A stretch of DNA of 64,000 nucleotides from Bacteroidales bacterium (GTDB lineage: Bacteria > Bacteroidota > Bacteroidia > Bacteroidales > JAADJA01), in assembly GCA_020438105.1 (NCBI GenBank), contig JAGQVE010000005.1, positions 67,473 through 131,472 on the forward strand, written 5' to 3'. The position numbers were made by a program, and so were the translations under genes. Shown here in pieces: positions 7,875-17,259 of the stretch (positions are counted from its first letter, which is position 1; each line of letters starts with the position of its first letter). The notes beneath the pieces were generated by a model. The model ran no database searches, was not told where the DNA came from, and saw only the letters and a program-made list of their open reading frames with translations.

Positions 7875-10800
7875 TTGTATTTTAGCAATTTGAACCCGAA
7901 AGTAATATCACCGTTACTCCTTTTGATATTGATCTCATTCAATATCAAGGCCCAGGATTCAATACAAAAATTGAGTTCCATCTCCGATATTGCCCGATAT
8001 AATGACCTTCCCGCTAACCAGCGGATAGATTCACTCAGAACCCTCTCGCTTAAGCTCAACAAAACTGATTCCGACAAAGCCATATTAATCATTAATGATG
8101 CAATTCAACTGGCTTCTGACGAACATGACTCTACACGTATCATCTTTAGCCTAATTACCTTAGGCGATATTAATTATTCCCTGAACAGGTTTTCCGATGC
8201 TATTGAAGCATATCAGCAAGCATTAAACATAAAATTGCCATTGGTGTCTGATAGTTTGGTAGCCCTTGTTTACGAAAATATTGCACTATCATCTGCTTCC
8301 CTGGGCAAAACGTCCATTGCTGAAAAATACCTTGACCTTTCAGTTAAATTATATGACAGTCTTGGTTTGGATAGCAACATGGTGGATGTGTACTTTTACC
8401 TTGGCGCCAAATTGCATGATGTTGGTGAGTTTTCAAAGGCTTTAAATTATCTTGAAAAAGCACGTTCACTTGGCAAGCAGTTAAGTGATCAAAAACGCCT
8501 GGTAGATATTTATAACTCAATAGGAACACTCTTTTACGACCTCGGTAGTTTTAAAGATGCTTTGGATTATTACCTAACATCTCTGGAGATTGCAGAAACC
8601 ATTAATAACGAAGAAGGTATTGCATTTGCATTGAATAACATAGGTATTGTTTATTATGACCTTGGAAACCTTGAAAAAGCACTTGAATACTACCAACAAT
8701 CCATGGAAATGGATAAAAAACGGGATTATGATCATGGTGTTGCCAGTTCGTACAATAATATCGGAATAATATACAGCGACTGGAATCAGAACGAATTGGC
8801 GATAGAATATTACAATAAAGCTGTTGATATTTATAAAAATTTGAACGCTTATGCTGATTTAGCCAATTCACTAAATAACATCGGTGAAAGTTACGCTGAC
8901 ATGAATCAATTTGACCAGGCTATAACCTATCTGAATGAATCACTTGAACTTGAGAAAATTTATGGCAATGCTCATGGTCTGGTCCAATCATACCTTGCTC
9001 TTGCCGACTTATATTTTGATCAAAAGAAATATAACAAAGCGCTGGAGTATAGCAATCAGGCAAACGATATTGCTAAAAACAAACAATTAACGCAGCTTGA
9101 ATTACAAGTTGATGAAACACTTTATAAAGTTTACAAAGCCTTAAACAATACTTCTAAAGCGCTTTATTACCAGGAGCTTTGGATTAAACTGAAAGATTCG
9201 GTTTATAGCCAGCAGTTTCATGCTAAAATTGCAGATCTTGAGCTTAAACATGAGTTTGCTCAAAAGAAAAAAGACCGGCAATTGCTGGAATCACAGCGAA
9301 AGGAGCACAATCGTGAAATGGCCCGGCAGCGGATGTACCTCATCATTATTTTTGTTTTGATGTTGGTTTTTGGAATATTGGTATTTTATGATATTCGCTC
9401 TAAAACCAGGGTAAATAAAAAGTTAGCTACTGTTAACCACGAACTTGAAAACCAAAGGGATAAGCTTACCCAAACCCTGGAGCAGCTATCCAAAAGTGAA
9501 TTGAAATACAAAAACCTGGTTCAAAATGCGCCTACCGGTATTTTATTTATGGACCGAAATGGTAACATCCTGGAAGTGAATCAAACCATGCTTAAAATTC
9601 TTGGTTCGCCAGGTGAGGCAGAAACCAAAAAGATCAATTGTCTTGAATTTGCACCCTTAAGACAAATTGGAGTGGTTGACGATATTAAATCCTGCATGGA
9701 ATCAGCAAAGCCAATTCATAAAGAATATGTTTACACATCAAAATGGGGAAAGGAAGTTAGTTTGAGTGTAAATATGACACCAATTTCAGCGGGTTCAGGT
9801 GCAGTTAGCTCACTAATTATGATTGCCGAAGATGTGTCTATTTCGAAAAGAGCCGAAAGATTAATTCAGAAATCGGAGGAAAAATATCGAATGCTAGTGG
9901 AGAACTCTCTTCAGGCAATGATGATTGTTCAGGGTGGCAGGATCATTTTTGCAAATTCAAAATTGGAAGAGCTTACCCATTATCGGGTAGGTGATCTAAT
10001 AAAAAAAGGCCGTTCATGGCTTAACATGGTTATCCATCCCGACGATCTCCGGAAATCAATAAAAAATGTGAAGGATGCCCTGGACGGAAAGGTTGACAGC
10101 GCTAAAAATGAGTATCGGATCATTCGGAAAGATGGTAAAACAAGGTGGATTGAGGCACTTAGCTCTGTGGTTAATTATCAGGACCAGCGATCCATGCTAA
10201 TAGTGGCTATTGATATTACCGACAGAAAAGAAGCAGAGTCATTTTTAATTGCCTCCGGCGAAAAACTGAAACAAGCCAATGCCATGAAAGATAAGTTTTT
10301 CAGTATCATCGCCCATGATCTAAAAAATCCATTTAATTCAATTCTCGGGTTTTCAAACCTGCTATTCGAAGCCTACGATAATATTGACGATAGTCAGCGC
10401 AAAAGCTTTATTAAAAACATTTGCCAATCCTCCGAAAGCACATTCAAATTGCTTCAAAACCTGCTTGACTGGTCACGCACTCAAACCGGAAATATCGAGT
10501 ACAACCCACAAAACATCGATATAAATGCAATTGCAGCTGAAAATATGTCGGTAATAAAATCAAGTGTTTACAGTAAAAAAATCAAGATAAATATTGAAAT
10601 TCCAGTTGGAGTAACTGCCTTTGCAGATGAAAATATGATTAAAACGGTAGTTAGAAATTTACTATCAAATGCGATTAAGTTTACAAATAAAGGTGGCTCG
10701 GTGTTAATAAAGGCAGCCAGCTTTAACAATGAGATCATTGTTTCAGTTATAGATAGTGGCGTTGGAATTAGTCCTGAAAATCTTTCGAGACTTTTCAGAA

Positions 10801-10964
10801 TAGACGATCAGTACAAGACCAAAGGCACCGACGATGAGTTGGGAAGCGGCTTGGGTTTGATTTTGTGTAAAGAACTTGTCGAAAAAAACAATGGCAAAAT
10901 TTGGGTGGAGAGTAAAATTGGTGAAGGAAGTAACTTTAGTTTTACCCTGCCTGTTGGTAAATGA
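7875..10964 (+). CDS. TPR-PAS-PAS sensor histidine kinase, orphan
   Basis: About 1029 residues. A signal-peptide-like segment (PLLLLILISFNIKAQ) is followed by roughly nine tetratricopeptide repeats to about residue 440, with the usual NNIGxxYxxxGxxxxALEYY pattern, a coiled region, one membrane helix at about 485-505, a PAS domain at about 538-660, a second PAS domain at about 662-790, and a histidine kinase core. The phospho-acceptor is H814 in AHDLKNPF; the ATPase domain has the N box NLLSNAIKF, DSGVGIS and GSGLGL. The TPRs would lie in the periplasm and sense protein or peptide partners, while the PAS domains are cytoplasmic. No response regulator is adjacent. No ATG fits: TTG at 7875 or TTG at 7890 (MNPKVIS) are the possible starts. 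Confidence 0.9.
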   Translation: MYFSNLNPKVISPLLLLILISFNIKAQDSIQKLSSISDIARYNDLPANQRIDSLRTLSLKLNKTDSDKAILIINDAIQLASDEHDSTRIIFSLITLGDINYSLNRFSDAIEAYQQALNIKLPLVSDSLVALVYENIALSSASLGKTSIAEKYLDLSVKLYDSLGLDSNMVDVYFYLGAKLHDVGEFSKALNYLEKARSLGKQLSDQKRLVDIYNSIGTLFYDLGSFKDALDYYLTSLEIAETINNEEGIAFALNNIGIVYYDLGNLEKALEYYQQSMEMDKKRDYDHGVASSYNNIGIIYSDWNQNELAIEYYNKAVDIYKNLNAYADLANSLNNIGESYADMNQFDQAITYLNESLELEKIYGNAHGLVQSYLALADLYFDQKKYNKALEYSNQANDIAKNKQLTQLELQVDETLYKVYKALNNTSKALYYQELWIKLKDSVYSQQFHAKIADLELKHEFAQKKKDRQLLESQRKEHNREMARQRMYLIIIFVLMLVFGILVFYDIRSKTRVNKKLATVNHELENQRDKLTQTLEQLSKSELKYKNLVQNAPTGILFMDRNGNILEVNQTMLKILGSPGEAETKKINCLEFAPLRQIGVVDDIKSCMESAKPIHKEYVYTSKWGKEVSLSVNMTPISAGSGAVSSLIMIAEDVSISKRAERLIQKSEEKYRMLVENSLQAMMIVQGGRIIFANSKLEELTHYRVGDLIKKGRSWLNMVIHPDDLRKSIKNVKDALDGKVDSAKNEYRIIRKDGKTRWIEALSSVVNYQDQRSMLIVAIDITDRKEAESFLIASGEKLKQANAMKDKFFSIIAHDLKNPFNSILGFSNLLFEAYDNIDDSQRKSFIKNICQSSESTFKLLQNLLDWSRTQTGNIEYNPQNIDINAIAAENMSVIKSSVYSKKIKINIEIPVGVTAFADENMIKTVVRNLLSNAIKFTNKGGSVLIKAASFNNEIIVSVIDSGVGISPENLSRLFRIDDQYKTKGTDDELGSGLGLILCKELVEKNNGKIWVESKIGEGSNFSFTLPVGK

Positions 10965-11026
10965 TTTCGACCTGCATTTTTATTTTTCCCTGTTATTGCT
11001 ATATTAGCGCCTTAAAGTGAAAGATA

Positions 11027-11911
11027 TTGAACAGTACAAACGAAAATAAAGAACTCAACGCTCTAATAAGTATGCTGGATGAGCCAAGCGATAAAGTTTT
11101 TGATCAGATCAGAGACAAGTTACTATTTTACGGAAGGGATGCAATTCCTTCGCTTGAGCTGGCCTGGGACAATTCTTTTGACAGCCAGATACAGGTTCGG
11201 ATTGAGGAAATCATTCATCGGATTCAACTTCATGGCCTTCATGAGGAATTGTATACCTGGAAAAACACGCAACGTTATGACCTTTTCAGGGGGTTTTATC
11301 TTGTTGCAAAATATCAATATCCTGAGCTGGATTTGAATTTTATAACTGAAAAACTGGAGATTATTAAACGGGATATTTGGCTCGAACTGAATAATAATTT
11401 AACTGCCCTCGAAAAAGTCAAAGTAATCAATCATATCATTTTTGATATTCATGGGTTTAGTGGAAACAAGGTAAATATTGATGCTCCGCAAAACATGTTC
11501 GTAAACAATGTGCTTGAATCGCGCAAGGGCAATCATCTTTCACTCGGAATAGTTTATACAATCATAGCCCAAAAGCTGGGTATTCCAATATTCGGAGTTA
11601 ATCTTCCACAACATTTTGTATTGGCTTATGTAGATGAAATTCACGATGAAAAATACTCCATGGCCGATGAGAATGAGGTGTTGTTTTATATTAATCCATT
11701 CAATAAAGGAGCCGTATTCACAAAACGTGAGATTGAGGTATTTATCAAGCACCTTAAATTAAAATCGAAGAATAACCATTTCAAACCCTGTGATAACCTG
11801 GTGATTATTGAAAGGGTATTGGAAGGATTGAAGGTTTCATTCAATAAGCAAGGTTATGGCGAAAAAGTAGATGAAGTTGAATCGCTGCTTAAGGTTTTGA
11901 AAAAACCGTGA
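11027..11911 (+). CDS. SirB1/transglutaminase-like (Transglut_core2) protein
   Basis: 294 residues with no signal peptide. The N-terminal third is helical (HEAT-like region, DAIPSLELAWD). The middle, about residues 115-215, matches the SirB1 N-terminal, transglutaminase-like fold: LTALEKVKVINHIIF, then ESRKGNHLSLGIVYTIIAQKLGIPIFGVNLPQHFVLAY. In true transglutaminases the residue before the helix is cysteine; here the equivalent position is in GNHLSLG, so a catalytic Cys is not evident and enzymatic activity is doubtful. The family occurs widely in bacteria and its biochemical role is unknown. The likely start is TTG 11027; the first in-frame ATG (11072) would drop 15 residues. It follows the kinase gene after 62 nt but there is no evidence of a functional link. 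Confidence 0.75.
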   Translation: MNSTNENKELNALISMLDEPSDKVFDQIRDKLLFYGRDAIPSLELAWDNSFDSQIQVRIEEIIHRIQLHGLHEELYTWKNTQRYDLFRGFYLVAKYQYPELDLNFITEKLEIIKRDIWLELNNNLTALEKVKVINHIIFDIHGFSGNKVNIDAPQNMFVNNVLESRKGNHLSLGIVYTIIAQKLGIPIFGVNLPQHFVLAYVDEIHDEKYSMADENEVLFYINPFNKGAVFTKREIEVFIKHLKLKSKNNHFKPCDNLVIIERVLEGLKVSFNKQGYGEKVDEVESLLKVLKKP

Positions 11912-11914
11912 TCA

Positions 11915-12499
11915 TCAGAAAATTTTAGCCAATGTTTTTCCGATTATTTTCAAGTCATTCAAAAATGATCGCTCTTGAATATATTGAAGATTTAATGTCA
12001 ATTTTTCGGGCATGATCTCATGAATGTAAGCTTCTTCCGGGTTTGACTTGTTCTCCAGTATTTCATTTTCATTGAAATAAGCCAAAGAGGCATAATCGGT
12101 AAGTCCTGGTTTTACTTCCAAAACTTTAAGTTGCTCAGGGGTGTAAAGATCAACATACCTGCGAACCTCAGGGCGGGGACCTACGAAGCTCATTTCTCCT
12201 GCCAAAATGTTAAACAGCTGGGGAAGCTCGTCCAGCTTATATTTCCTTAGAAATTTACCCTCCGGGGTAATTCTTTTGTCCCGGGTTCCGGTGGTAAGCA
12301 ATCCCTGTTTTTCAGCATTCCGGTACATTGTCCTGAATTTTAATAATCTGAAATTCCGGTTGTTTTTGCCAACCCGTATTTGTTTGTAAAATGCCGGCAA
12401 ACCACTGGAAACAGCGATCCAAAGAATAATGATAATAAACAGTGGAGATAAAATGACAATTCCGAAAATGGCAAAAATGATATCGAACAATCGTTTCAT
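11915..12499 (-). CDS. Bacterial sugar transferase (undecaprenyl-phosphate glycosyl-1-phosphate transferase)
   Basis: About 194 residues from the ATG at 12499, which gives the typical family start MKRLFDIIFAIFGI; the longer frame from 12535 would overlap pheS and is rejected. One N-terminal membrane segment is followed by the catalytic domain with KQIRVGKN, LLKFRTM, LRKYKLDELPQL and MSFVGPRPE, the standard PglC/WcaJ core motifs. Such monotopic enzymes transfer a sugar phosphate from a nucleotide sugar to undecaprenyl phosphate at the cytoplasmic face, starting capsule, exopolysaccharide or glycan synthesis. It is the short (PglC-like) form without the extra membrane domain of WbaP. It lies 19 nt downstream of pheS on the same strand, not in a polysaccharide cluster; the sugar is unknown. 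Confidence 0.9.
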   Translation of the reverse strand: MKRLFDIIFAIFGIVILSPLFIIIILWIAVSSGLPAFYKQIRVGKNNRNFRLLKFRTMYRNAEKQGLLTTGTRDKRITPEGKFLRKYKLDELPQLFNILAGEMSFVGPRPEVRRYVDLYTPEQLKVLEVKPGLTDYASLAYFNENEILENKSNPEEAYIHEIMPEKLTLNLQYIQERSFLNDLKIIGKTLAKIF

Positions 12500-12518
12500 C
12501 ACATTGGGGAGTTTGCAG

Positions 12519-13541
12519 TTAAAGCGTACTCTCAAATTGTTTCAGGAAACGAACATCATTTTCGAAAAATAGCCGGATATCATTGATCTGGTACTTTAAC
12601 ATAGCAATACGCTCAATACCCATACCGAAGGCAAAGCCGGTGTATTTTACCGGATCAATGCCACAAAACTCAAGTACATTGGGGTCCACCATTCCGCAAC
12701 CCAGGATTTCAACCCAGCCGGTATTTTTACAGATTTTGCAACCTTCACCACCGCAAATAAAACACGAAACATCCATTTCGGCCGAAGGTTCGGTGAAAGG
12801 GAAATACGACGGCCGCAGCCGGATTTGTGTATCGGCGCCAAAAAATTCAGTGGCAAAATAATAGAGGGTTTGTTTGAGGTCAGCAAACGATACATTTTCA
12901 TCAATATACAAACCTTCAACCTGGTGAAAAATACAATGTGCACGGGCCGATATAGCCTCATTTCTGAAAACCCTTCCGGGGAAAATAGCGCGGATAGGAG
13001 GTTTTTCTTTTTGCATTACCCGAACCTGAACTGAGGAAGTATGTGTGCGCAATAAAATATCAGGATTTTTCTCAATAAAAAAAGTGTCCTGCATATCTCT
13101 TGCCGGATGTTCGGCAGCAAAATTCAATGCTGTAAAATTGTGCCAGTCGTCTTCAATTTCAGGGCCTTCATTTACCTTAAACCCGATCCTGGAAAAGATG
13201 GAGGCAATTTCGTTCCGGACTATTGACAACGGATGCCTGCTACCCAGATTCGCAAAGTCAGTTGGCAGGGTAAGATCAACTTTTTTACCAGCTTCAGTGC
13301 CGGTTCCGCTGGCTGCTTCCTTTAGCTCATCGAATTTGTTTTGTGCTTCATTTTTTAGGCTATTGAGCAACTGCCCCATCTCCTTGCGGGCTTCCGGGGC
13401 TACATTGCGCATTTCGGCAAACATGACCTGAACGATACCTTTTTTGCTTAAATATTTTAACCTGAAATTTTCTATTTCATCCTGGGTATTTGCTGCAAAG
13501 CTTTTAATTTCCTGCAGGTATTGTTCAACCTTTTCTTTCAT
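12519..13541 (-). CDS. pheS: Phenylalanine--tRNA ligase alpha subunit
   Basis: 340 residues, the normal PheS length. The N-terminal coiled coil is followed by the class II core: HPLSIVRNEI, the motif-2 region FRNEAISARAHCIFHQVEG, and motif 3 FGMGIERIAML near the C-terminus. Cysteines at CFICGGEGCKIC form a Cys-rich loop seen in many PheS proteins. The enzyme charges tRNA-Phe as an alpha2beta2 complex with PheT; pheT is not in this window, so the two subunits are encoded apart, as is usual in Bacteroidota. It begins 24 nt after the cyclophilin gene and is followed at 19 nt by the sugar transferase, so the three may be co-transcribed. Confidence 0.97.
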   Translation of the reverse strand: MKEKVEQYLQEIKSFAANTQDEIENFRLKYLSKKGIVQVMFAEMRNVAPEARKEMGQLLNSLKNEAQNKFDELKEAASGTGTEAGKKVDLTLPTDFANLGSRHPLSIVRNEIASIFSRIGFKVNEGPEIEDDWHNFTALNFAAEHPARDMQDTFFIEKNPDILLRTHTSSVQVRVMQKEKPPIRAIFPGRVFRNEAISARAHCIFHQVEGLYIDENVSFADLKQTLYYFATEFFGADTQIRLRPSYFPFTEPSAEMDVSCFICGGEGCKICKNTGWVEILGCGMVDPNVLEFCGIDPVKYTGFAFGMGIERIAMLKYQINDIRLFFENDVRFLKQFESTL

Positions 13542-13565
13542 TGTATCAATCGTTTTTTAGAAGAA

Positions 13566-14408
13566 CTATTCCTCCACAATTTCAATATCCATGGTGATTT
13601 TTTCAACCGGTTGGTCGCCCTTGCCGGTTTTAACAGCAGCAATCTTATCTACCACATCTAATCCATCTATCACCTGGCCGAACACAGTATAAGTTCCATC
13701 CAGATGGGGACTTCCACCAATGGTTGTGTATGCTTTAATTTGTTCTGGCGTTAAATTCAGGTTATAGCGCTGAGCAAACATGTTTAGCTGGTCGGTATTT
13801 AAAACCTGGCCCTGAACAATGTAAAACTGGCAACTGGAGGATGCCATTTTCGGATTCACCTGATCAGGCTGTCTGGCAGCAGCAAGCGCACCTTTTTTAT
13901 GGAAAAATTCAGGTCTGAATTCAGCCGGAACGGTATATCCCTTATCAACTGTGCCATCAGCGTTCTGGCCTCCCTGAATCATGAAGTGGTTCATAACCCG
14001 GTGCCAGGGTGAATCCTTGTACCAGCCTTCTTTAATGTTTTTAATGAAATTATCCCTGTGTTTGGGGGTTTCATTAAATAATTCGGCGGTAATATCGCCA
14101 AATGACGTATGAATGATCACTTTGGTTCTTTTATCTTTGGCAGGAGCTTCTATTTTTTTAGGCGCTTCTTTTTTAGGTGCGGGTTCCGGTTCTGCTTTTG
14201 TAATCTCTTTGGGTTCTTCAACCGCTACAGTGTCAGTCGTTTCTTCAATTTGAATCTCTTCCTGGATTGTATCCTGTGTTGATTCCTCTTTCATTTGTGA
14301 TTGTTCTGATTCCTGTTTTTCTTCAGTGGCAGGTTTTTGATTATTTGAACAAAATGTAAAAGAGATGGCGATTCCAATTATCAATGCCAGGTATAATACT
14401 TTTTTCAT
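13566..14408 (-). CDS. Cyclophilin-type peptidyl-prolyl isomerase, lipoprotein
   Basis: 280 residues from the ATG at 14408. The start gives a clean lipoprotein signal, MKKVLYLALIIGIAISFTFC, with the lipidated cysteine at residue 20; a longer frame upstream adds 12 residues before this signal and is rejected. Next is a linker of about 80 residues rich in Glu, Pro and Lys, then the cyclophilin domain: TSFGDITAELF, HRVMNHFMIQGG, GALAAARQPDQVNPKMASSSCQFYIVQG and YTVFGQVIDGLDVVDKI. The Arg and the Gln of the active-site segments are present. It should catalyse proline isomerisation of exported proteins in the periplasm or on the inner leaflet of the outer membrane. It lies between tdk (106 nt upstream) and pheS on the same strand. 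Confidence 0.93.
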   Translation of the reverse strand: MKKVLYLALIIGIAISFTFCSNNQKPATEEKQESEQSQMKEESTQDTIQEEIQIEETTDTVAVEEPKEITKAEPEPAPKKEAPKKIEAPAKDKRTKVIIHTSFGDITAELFNETPKHRDNFIKNIKEGWYKDSPWHRVMNHFMIQGGQNADGTVDKGYTVPAEFRPEFFHKKGALAAARQPDQVNPKMASSSCQFYIVQGQVLNTDQLNMFAQRYNLNLTPEQIKAYTTIGGSPHLDGTYTVFGQVIDGLDVVDKIAAVKTGKGDQPVEKITMDIEIVEE

Positions 14409-14514
14409 TTTAGTAATTGTTTTAATGCTGATTAAGGATGGCAAAAGTAGTAATAATTGATAATAGTTAAATGCCTGATTGCTTAAGATCGTTCTACTTT
14501 AAAACGGATAGATT

Positions 14515-15111
14515 CTATTTTCGGGTGGCTTTGGATGTATGGTTTTTTTCGAGGTAACATTTCCTGCAAAGCGGCTCGTAGCGGTCGGTTTCACCCAGAA
14601 CAACCAGGCTTTCATCCTGCACGGTACGGTGTGAGTATTGAGCTAAGTTTCCACACTGAATACAGATAGCATGAACCTTGGTAACATACTCAGCAGATGC
14701 AAGCAGGGAGGGAATTGGTCCGAATGGTTTACCCCGAAAATCCATGTCGAGACCGGCTACTATAACACGTATACCTTCATTGGCCAAAAGATTACAAACG
14801 GAAGTTAATTCATCATCAAAAAACTGGGCTTCATCAATTCCCACAACATCTACATCATTTGCCAGCAGGATAATTTGCGAGGCAGCTTGCACCGGGGTTG
14901 ATTTGATAGCGGTGGCATTGTGCGAAACAACATCTTCATCATCATAACGAACATCAACAGCGGGTTTGAATATTTCAACCTTTTGCCTGGCAATTTTGGC
15001 ACGGTTCAGCCTTCTGATCAGCTCTTCAGTTTTACCTGAAAACATAGAACCACAGATCACTTCGATCCAGCCTCCACCGCGGGCTTGTTTTGTTGTGTTC
15101 TCAAGAAACAT
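14515..15111 (-). CDS. tdk: Thymidine kinase
   Basis: 198 residues, type II thymidine kinase. The Walker A motif GSMFSGKT occupies residues 21-28, the catalytic glutamate and Walker B lie in [10 protein letters not shown], the lasso region has [11 protein letters not shown], and zinc ligands are CIQC and CRKC. The usual VGG before the thymidine-binding tyrosine is [11 protein letters not shown]. The enzyme phosphorylates thymidine with ATP in the cytoplasm for DNA precursor salvage. A canonical -7 element TATCTTTG on this strand (15189-15182) lies about 70 nt upstream of the ATG. Confidence 0.96.
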   Translation of the reverse strand: MFLENTTKQARGGGWIEVICGSMFSGKTEELIRRLNRAKIARQKVEIFKPAVDVRYDDEDVVSHNATAIKSTPVQAASQIILLANDVDVVGIDEAQFFDDELTSVCNLLANEGIRVIVAGLDMDFRGKPFGPIPSLLASAEYVTKVHAICIQCGNLAQYSHRTVQDESLVVLGETDRYEPLCRKCYLEKNHTSKATRK

Positions 15112-15181
15112 CGCTGCGCCCTATATTAAATTTTGTATTTTTACCCATCAATTGCTTTCGCTAAAGCCATTGGCAATCATG

Positions 15182-15223
15182 CAAAGATAAACACACTGTA
15201 TATTTCTTACTAAGTTAATTTTG
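15182..15223. promoter_or_regulatory. Divergent -7 promoter elements between tdk and the 15274 gene
   Basis: Two exact TAnnTTTG elements face away from each other. The leftward one is TATCTTTG at 15189-15182, for tdk. The rightward one is TAATTTTG at 15216-15223. The rightward element lies only 5 nt before an ATG at 15229, too close for that ATG to be in the transcript leader, which argues for the next ATG at 15274 as the true start. I see no convincing TTTG -33 partner for either. Confidence 0.55.
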
Positions 15224-15260
15224 AAAAAATGCAGATTGCCTTTTTAAGTTATTTTAAAAC

Positions 15261-15276
15261 GGAGGTAAAACTTATG
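15261..15276 (+). promoter_or_regulatory. Shine-Dalgarno site that fixes the start at 15274
   Basis: GGAGG at 15261-15265 lies 8 nt before ATG 15274. Strong Shine-Dalgarno sequences are rare in Bacteroidota, and almost none of the neighbouring genes has one, so this site is informative. Together with the promoter element ending at 15223 it favours 15274 over the upstream in-frame ATG at 15229. Confidence 0.6.
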
Positions 15277-16008
15277 GAAAAAGGAATGAAAAGCATGGAA
15301 CTGAAAAACAAACTAGATGAATTAAAAAACCTGATTTTAAATGAGGCAAATGACGTGATCAACTTATCAGCCATTGAACGTGATCTCGCTCTTCAGAAAA
15401 CCAGGGAACTATATGATCTTTTGTTAAATTATTCGGCTCAAGCGCCACCGGTTGAAAATATAACTGCTGCAATTGAACCGATTGAGCCCGTAAGTGCTGC
15501 GATTGTTGAAGAAGAAATTCAGGAATTGGAAACAGATACGGATGAAATTGAAAATTCTGAAATTTTATCAGATGAAAACACAAGCAGCAATGATTTAGCC
15601 ACTGAAAAACAATCTTCAAAACCTATTGTCAGCGAGCCCGATCTTTTTACATCTGAGGCTGAAACTAAAAAAGAGGAGCCGAAAACCAAAAGTCCGGCAG
15701 GTGCAGGAGCAATCGGGGATATGTTTTCGGAAACCATGGAAAAAGAAACCATTGCCGAAAAGATACAAAAGGATAAAATAAAAAGCCTCAATGTTGCCAT
15801 TGGTATCAACGACAAATTTTATTTTATTAATGAGTTGTTCAATGGCAGCTTGAACGATTATTCGGCAGCCATTGAAAATCTTGATACTTCTTTAAATCTA
15901 AACGATGCTAATAGCCGCCTTGAGAAACTGGGTTCAAGTTTCAACTGGGACACAACTGCTGAAGCTTACCTTCAGCTATTGAGTTTTGTTGAACGAAAAT
16001 TTATTTAA
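15274..16008 (+). CDS. Conserved hypothetical protein with acidic linker
   Basis: 244 residues from ATG 15274. The N-terminal 50 residues look helical (ELKNKLDELKNLILNEAND). A long low-complexity linker follows, rich in Glu, Asp, Ser and Thr. The C-terminal 75 residues form a compact, conserved-looking module beginning SLNVAIGINDKFYFINELFNGSL and ending in LLSFVERKFI. I recognise this C-terminal pattern from Bacteroidota hypothetical proteins but know of no assigned function. There is no signal peptide or membrane segment, so it is probably cytoplasmic. The stop is 5 nt before the M28 peptidase start, so the two are likely co-transcribed, and rsmI may follow in the same transcript. Confidence 0.7.
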   Translation: MEKGMKSMELKNKLDELKNLILNEANDVINLSAIERDLALQKTRELYDLLLNYSAQAPPVENITAAIEPIEPVSAAIVEEEIQELETDTDEIENSEILSDENTSSNDLATEKQSSKPIVSEPDLFTSEAETKKEEPKTKSPAGAGAIGDMFSETMEKETIAEKIQKDKIKSLNVAIGINDKFYFINELFNGSLNDYSAAIENLDTSLNLNDANSRLEKLGSSFNWDTTAEAYLQLLSFVERKFI

Positions 16009-16012
16009 ACCC

Positions 16013-17257
16013 ATGAAGCGCTTTCTTACCCCATTTTTATTCATTCTTTCGGCAATCCTAAATGCCCAGGATCTAAACTATGTAAAAATTGTTATTGATA
16101 CTTTAACTTCACAGGGAATGCATGGGCGCGGATATGTGAATGATGGCGATAAAATCGCCTCGGAATTTATTGCGGCCGAGTTTCAAAAGGCCGGGTTGGA
16201 GTCATTCAATATAAACTATTTTCAGAGTTTTGGGATGCCCATAAATACGTTCCCCGATTCAATCCATGTTTTTTATGCTGGTCGTGAACTTGCTCCCGGA
16301 AAGGAATTTGTTGTTGCCTCAAACTCACCAGCTGTTCAGGGTAAATTCACACTTGTAAAATTGATGCAGGACTCCACCAGGAATGTTCTGGATGACTTGA
16401 AAAAAAGTGGTGCAAATCTGTCGGATAAGGTGGTGATCACTGACTTTGGGAAAAAGGACCTGAAGCAAATTTCAGAACTGAACGCGGCAGGATATATTTT
16501 CCTGACTGATAAAATCAGTTGGCATGTATCGAATGGTTTTGAAGTACAAAACTATTTTACTATTGATTTGCTTAGAGAGCTGTATGTGGACACTGTCACC
16601 CAGATGATACTGGATTTTCAAAATAAATTCATTAAAAACTACCGTACCCGAAATGTTATAGGATATATCAAAGGAAGAAAGCATCCGGAAAAGTATTTTA
16701 TTTTTTCGGCACATTATGATCATCTCGGGCAAATGGGACAGCGGGCTTATTTTCCCGGAGCTAATGACAATGCAAGCGGAACAGCCATGCTTCTGGACCT
16801 TGTGAAATTTTATTCAAAACCCGAAAATCAACCGGAAATGTCAATGGTGTTCATGGCCTTTTCAGCAGAGGAGGCCGGTTTATTGGGCTCCTCTTATTAT
16901 GTTATGCATCCCCTATTTCCGCTGGATAAAATTGAATTTTTAGTTAACCTCGATATGGTGGGTAGCGGCAGTGAAGGGATTAAGGTGGTGAATGGTACTG
17001 TTTTTGAAAAAGACTTTAAAAAGCTTCAAAAGATTAATGATAAAAATAATTACCTAAGCAAAGTAAGTAAACGGGGAGAAGCTGCCAACAGTGATCATTA
17101 CCCGTTTTATTACAAAGGGGTGCCCTCATTTTTTATTTACACTTTGGGTCCTGAATGCAAGGAATATCACAATGTATATGATACCCCCGCAAATGTTCCC
17201 TTTACCAAATACAACGATTTGTTTAAACTGATCACCAACTTTGCCAATGACTTCTGA
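16013..17257 (+). CDS. M28 family zinc aminopeptidase, exported
   Basis: 414 residues from ATG 16013, which begins directly with a signal peptide (MKRFLTPFLFILSAILNAQ); the frame extends 9 codons upstream into the previous gene and is rejected. The C-terminal half is the M28 catalytic domain with the metal ligands visible in order: SAHYDHLGQ (His, Asp), GANDNASG (bridging Asp), FSAEEAGLLGS (general-base Glu and metal Glu), VNLDMVGS (Asp) and NSDHYPF (His). The N-terminal half has a PA-like inserted region. The enzyme should remove N-terminal amino acids from peptides in the periplasm or outside the cell. No T9SS domain is present. Confidence 0.92.
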   Translation: MKRFLTPFLFILSAILNAQDLNYVKIVIDTLTSQGMHGRGYVNDGDKIASEFIAAEFQKAGLESFNINYFQSFGMPINTFPDSIHVFYAGRELAPGKEFVVASNSPAVQGKFTLVKLMQDSTRNVLDDLKKSGANLSDKVVITDFGKKDLKQISELNAAGYIFLTDKISWHVSNGFEVQNYFTIDLLRELYVDTVTQMILDFQNKFIKNYRTRNVIGYIKGRKHPEKYFIFSAHYDHLGQMGQRAYFPGANDNASGTAMLLDLVKFYSKPENQPEMSMVFMAFSAEEAGLLGSSYYVMHPLFPLDKIEFLVNLDMVGSGSEGIKVVNGTVFEKDFKKLQKINDKNNYLSKVSKRGEAANSDHYPFYYKGVPSFFIYTLGPECKEYHNVYDTPANVPFTKYNDLFKLITNFANDF

Positions 17258-17259
17258 AA

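Noticed and set aside
12500..12535. Longer start for the sugar transferase.
   Set aside because: It would overlap the pheS coding end and adds residues before the standard MKRLFD start of the family.
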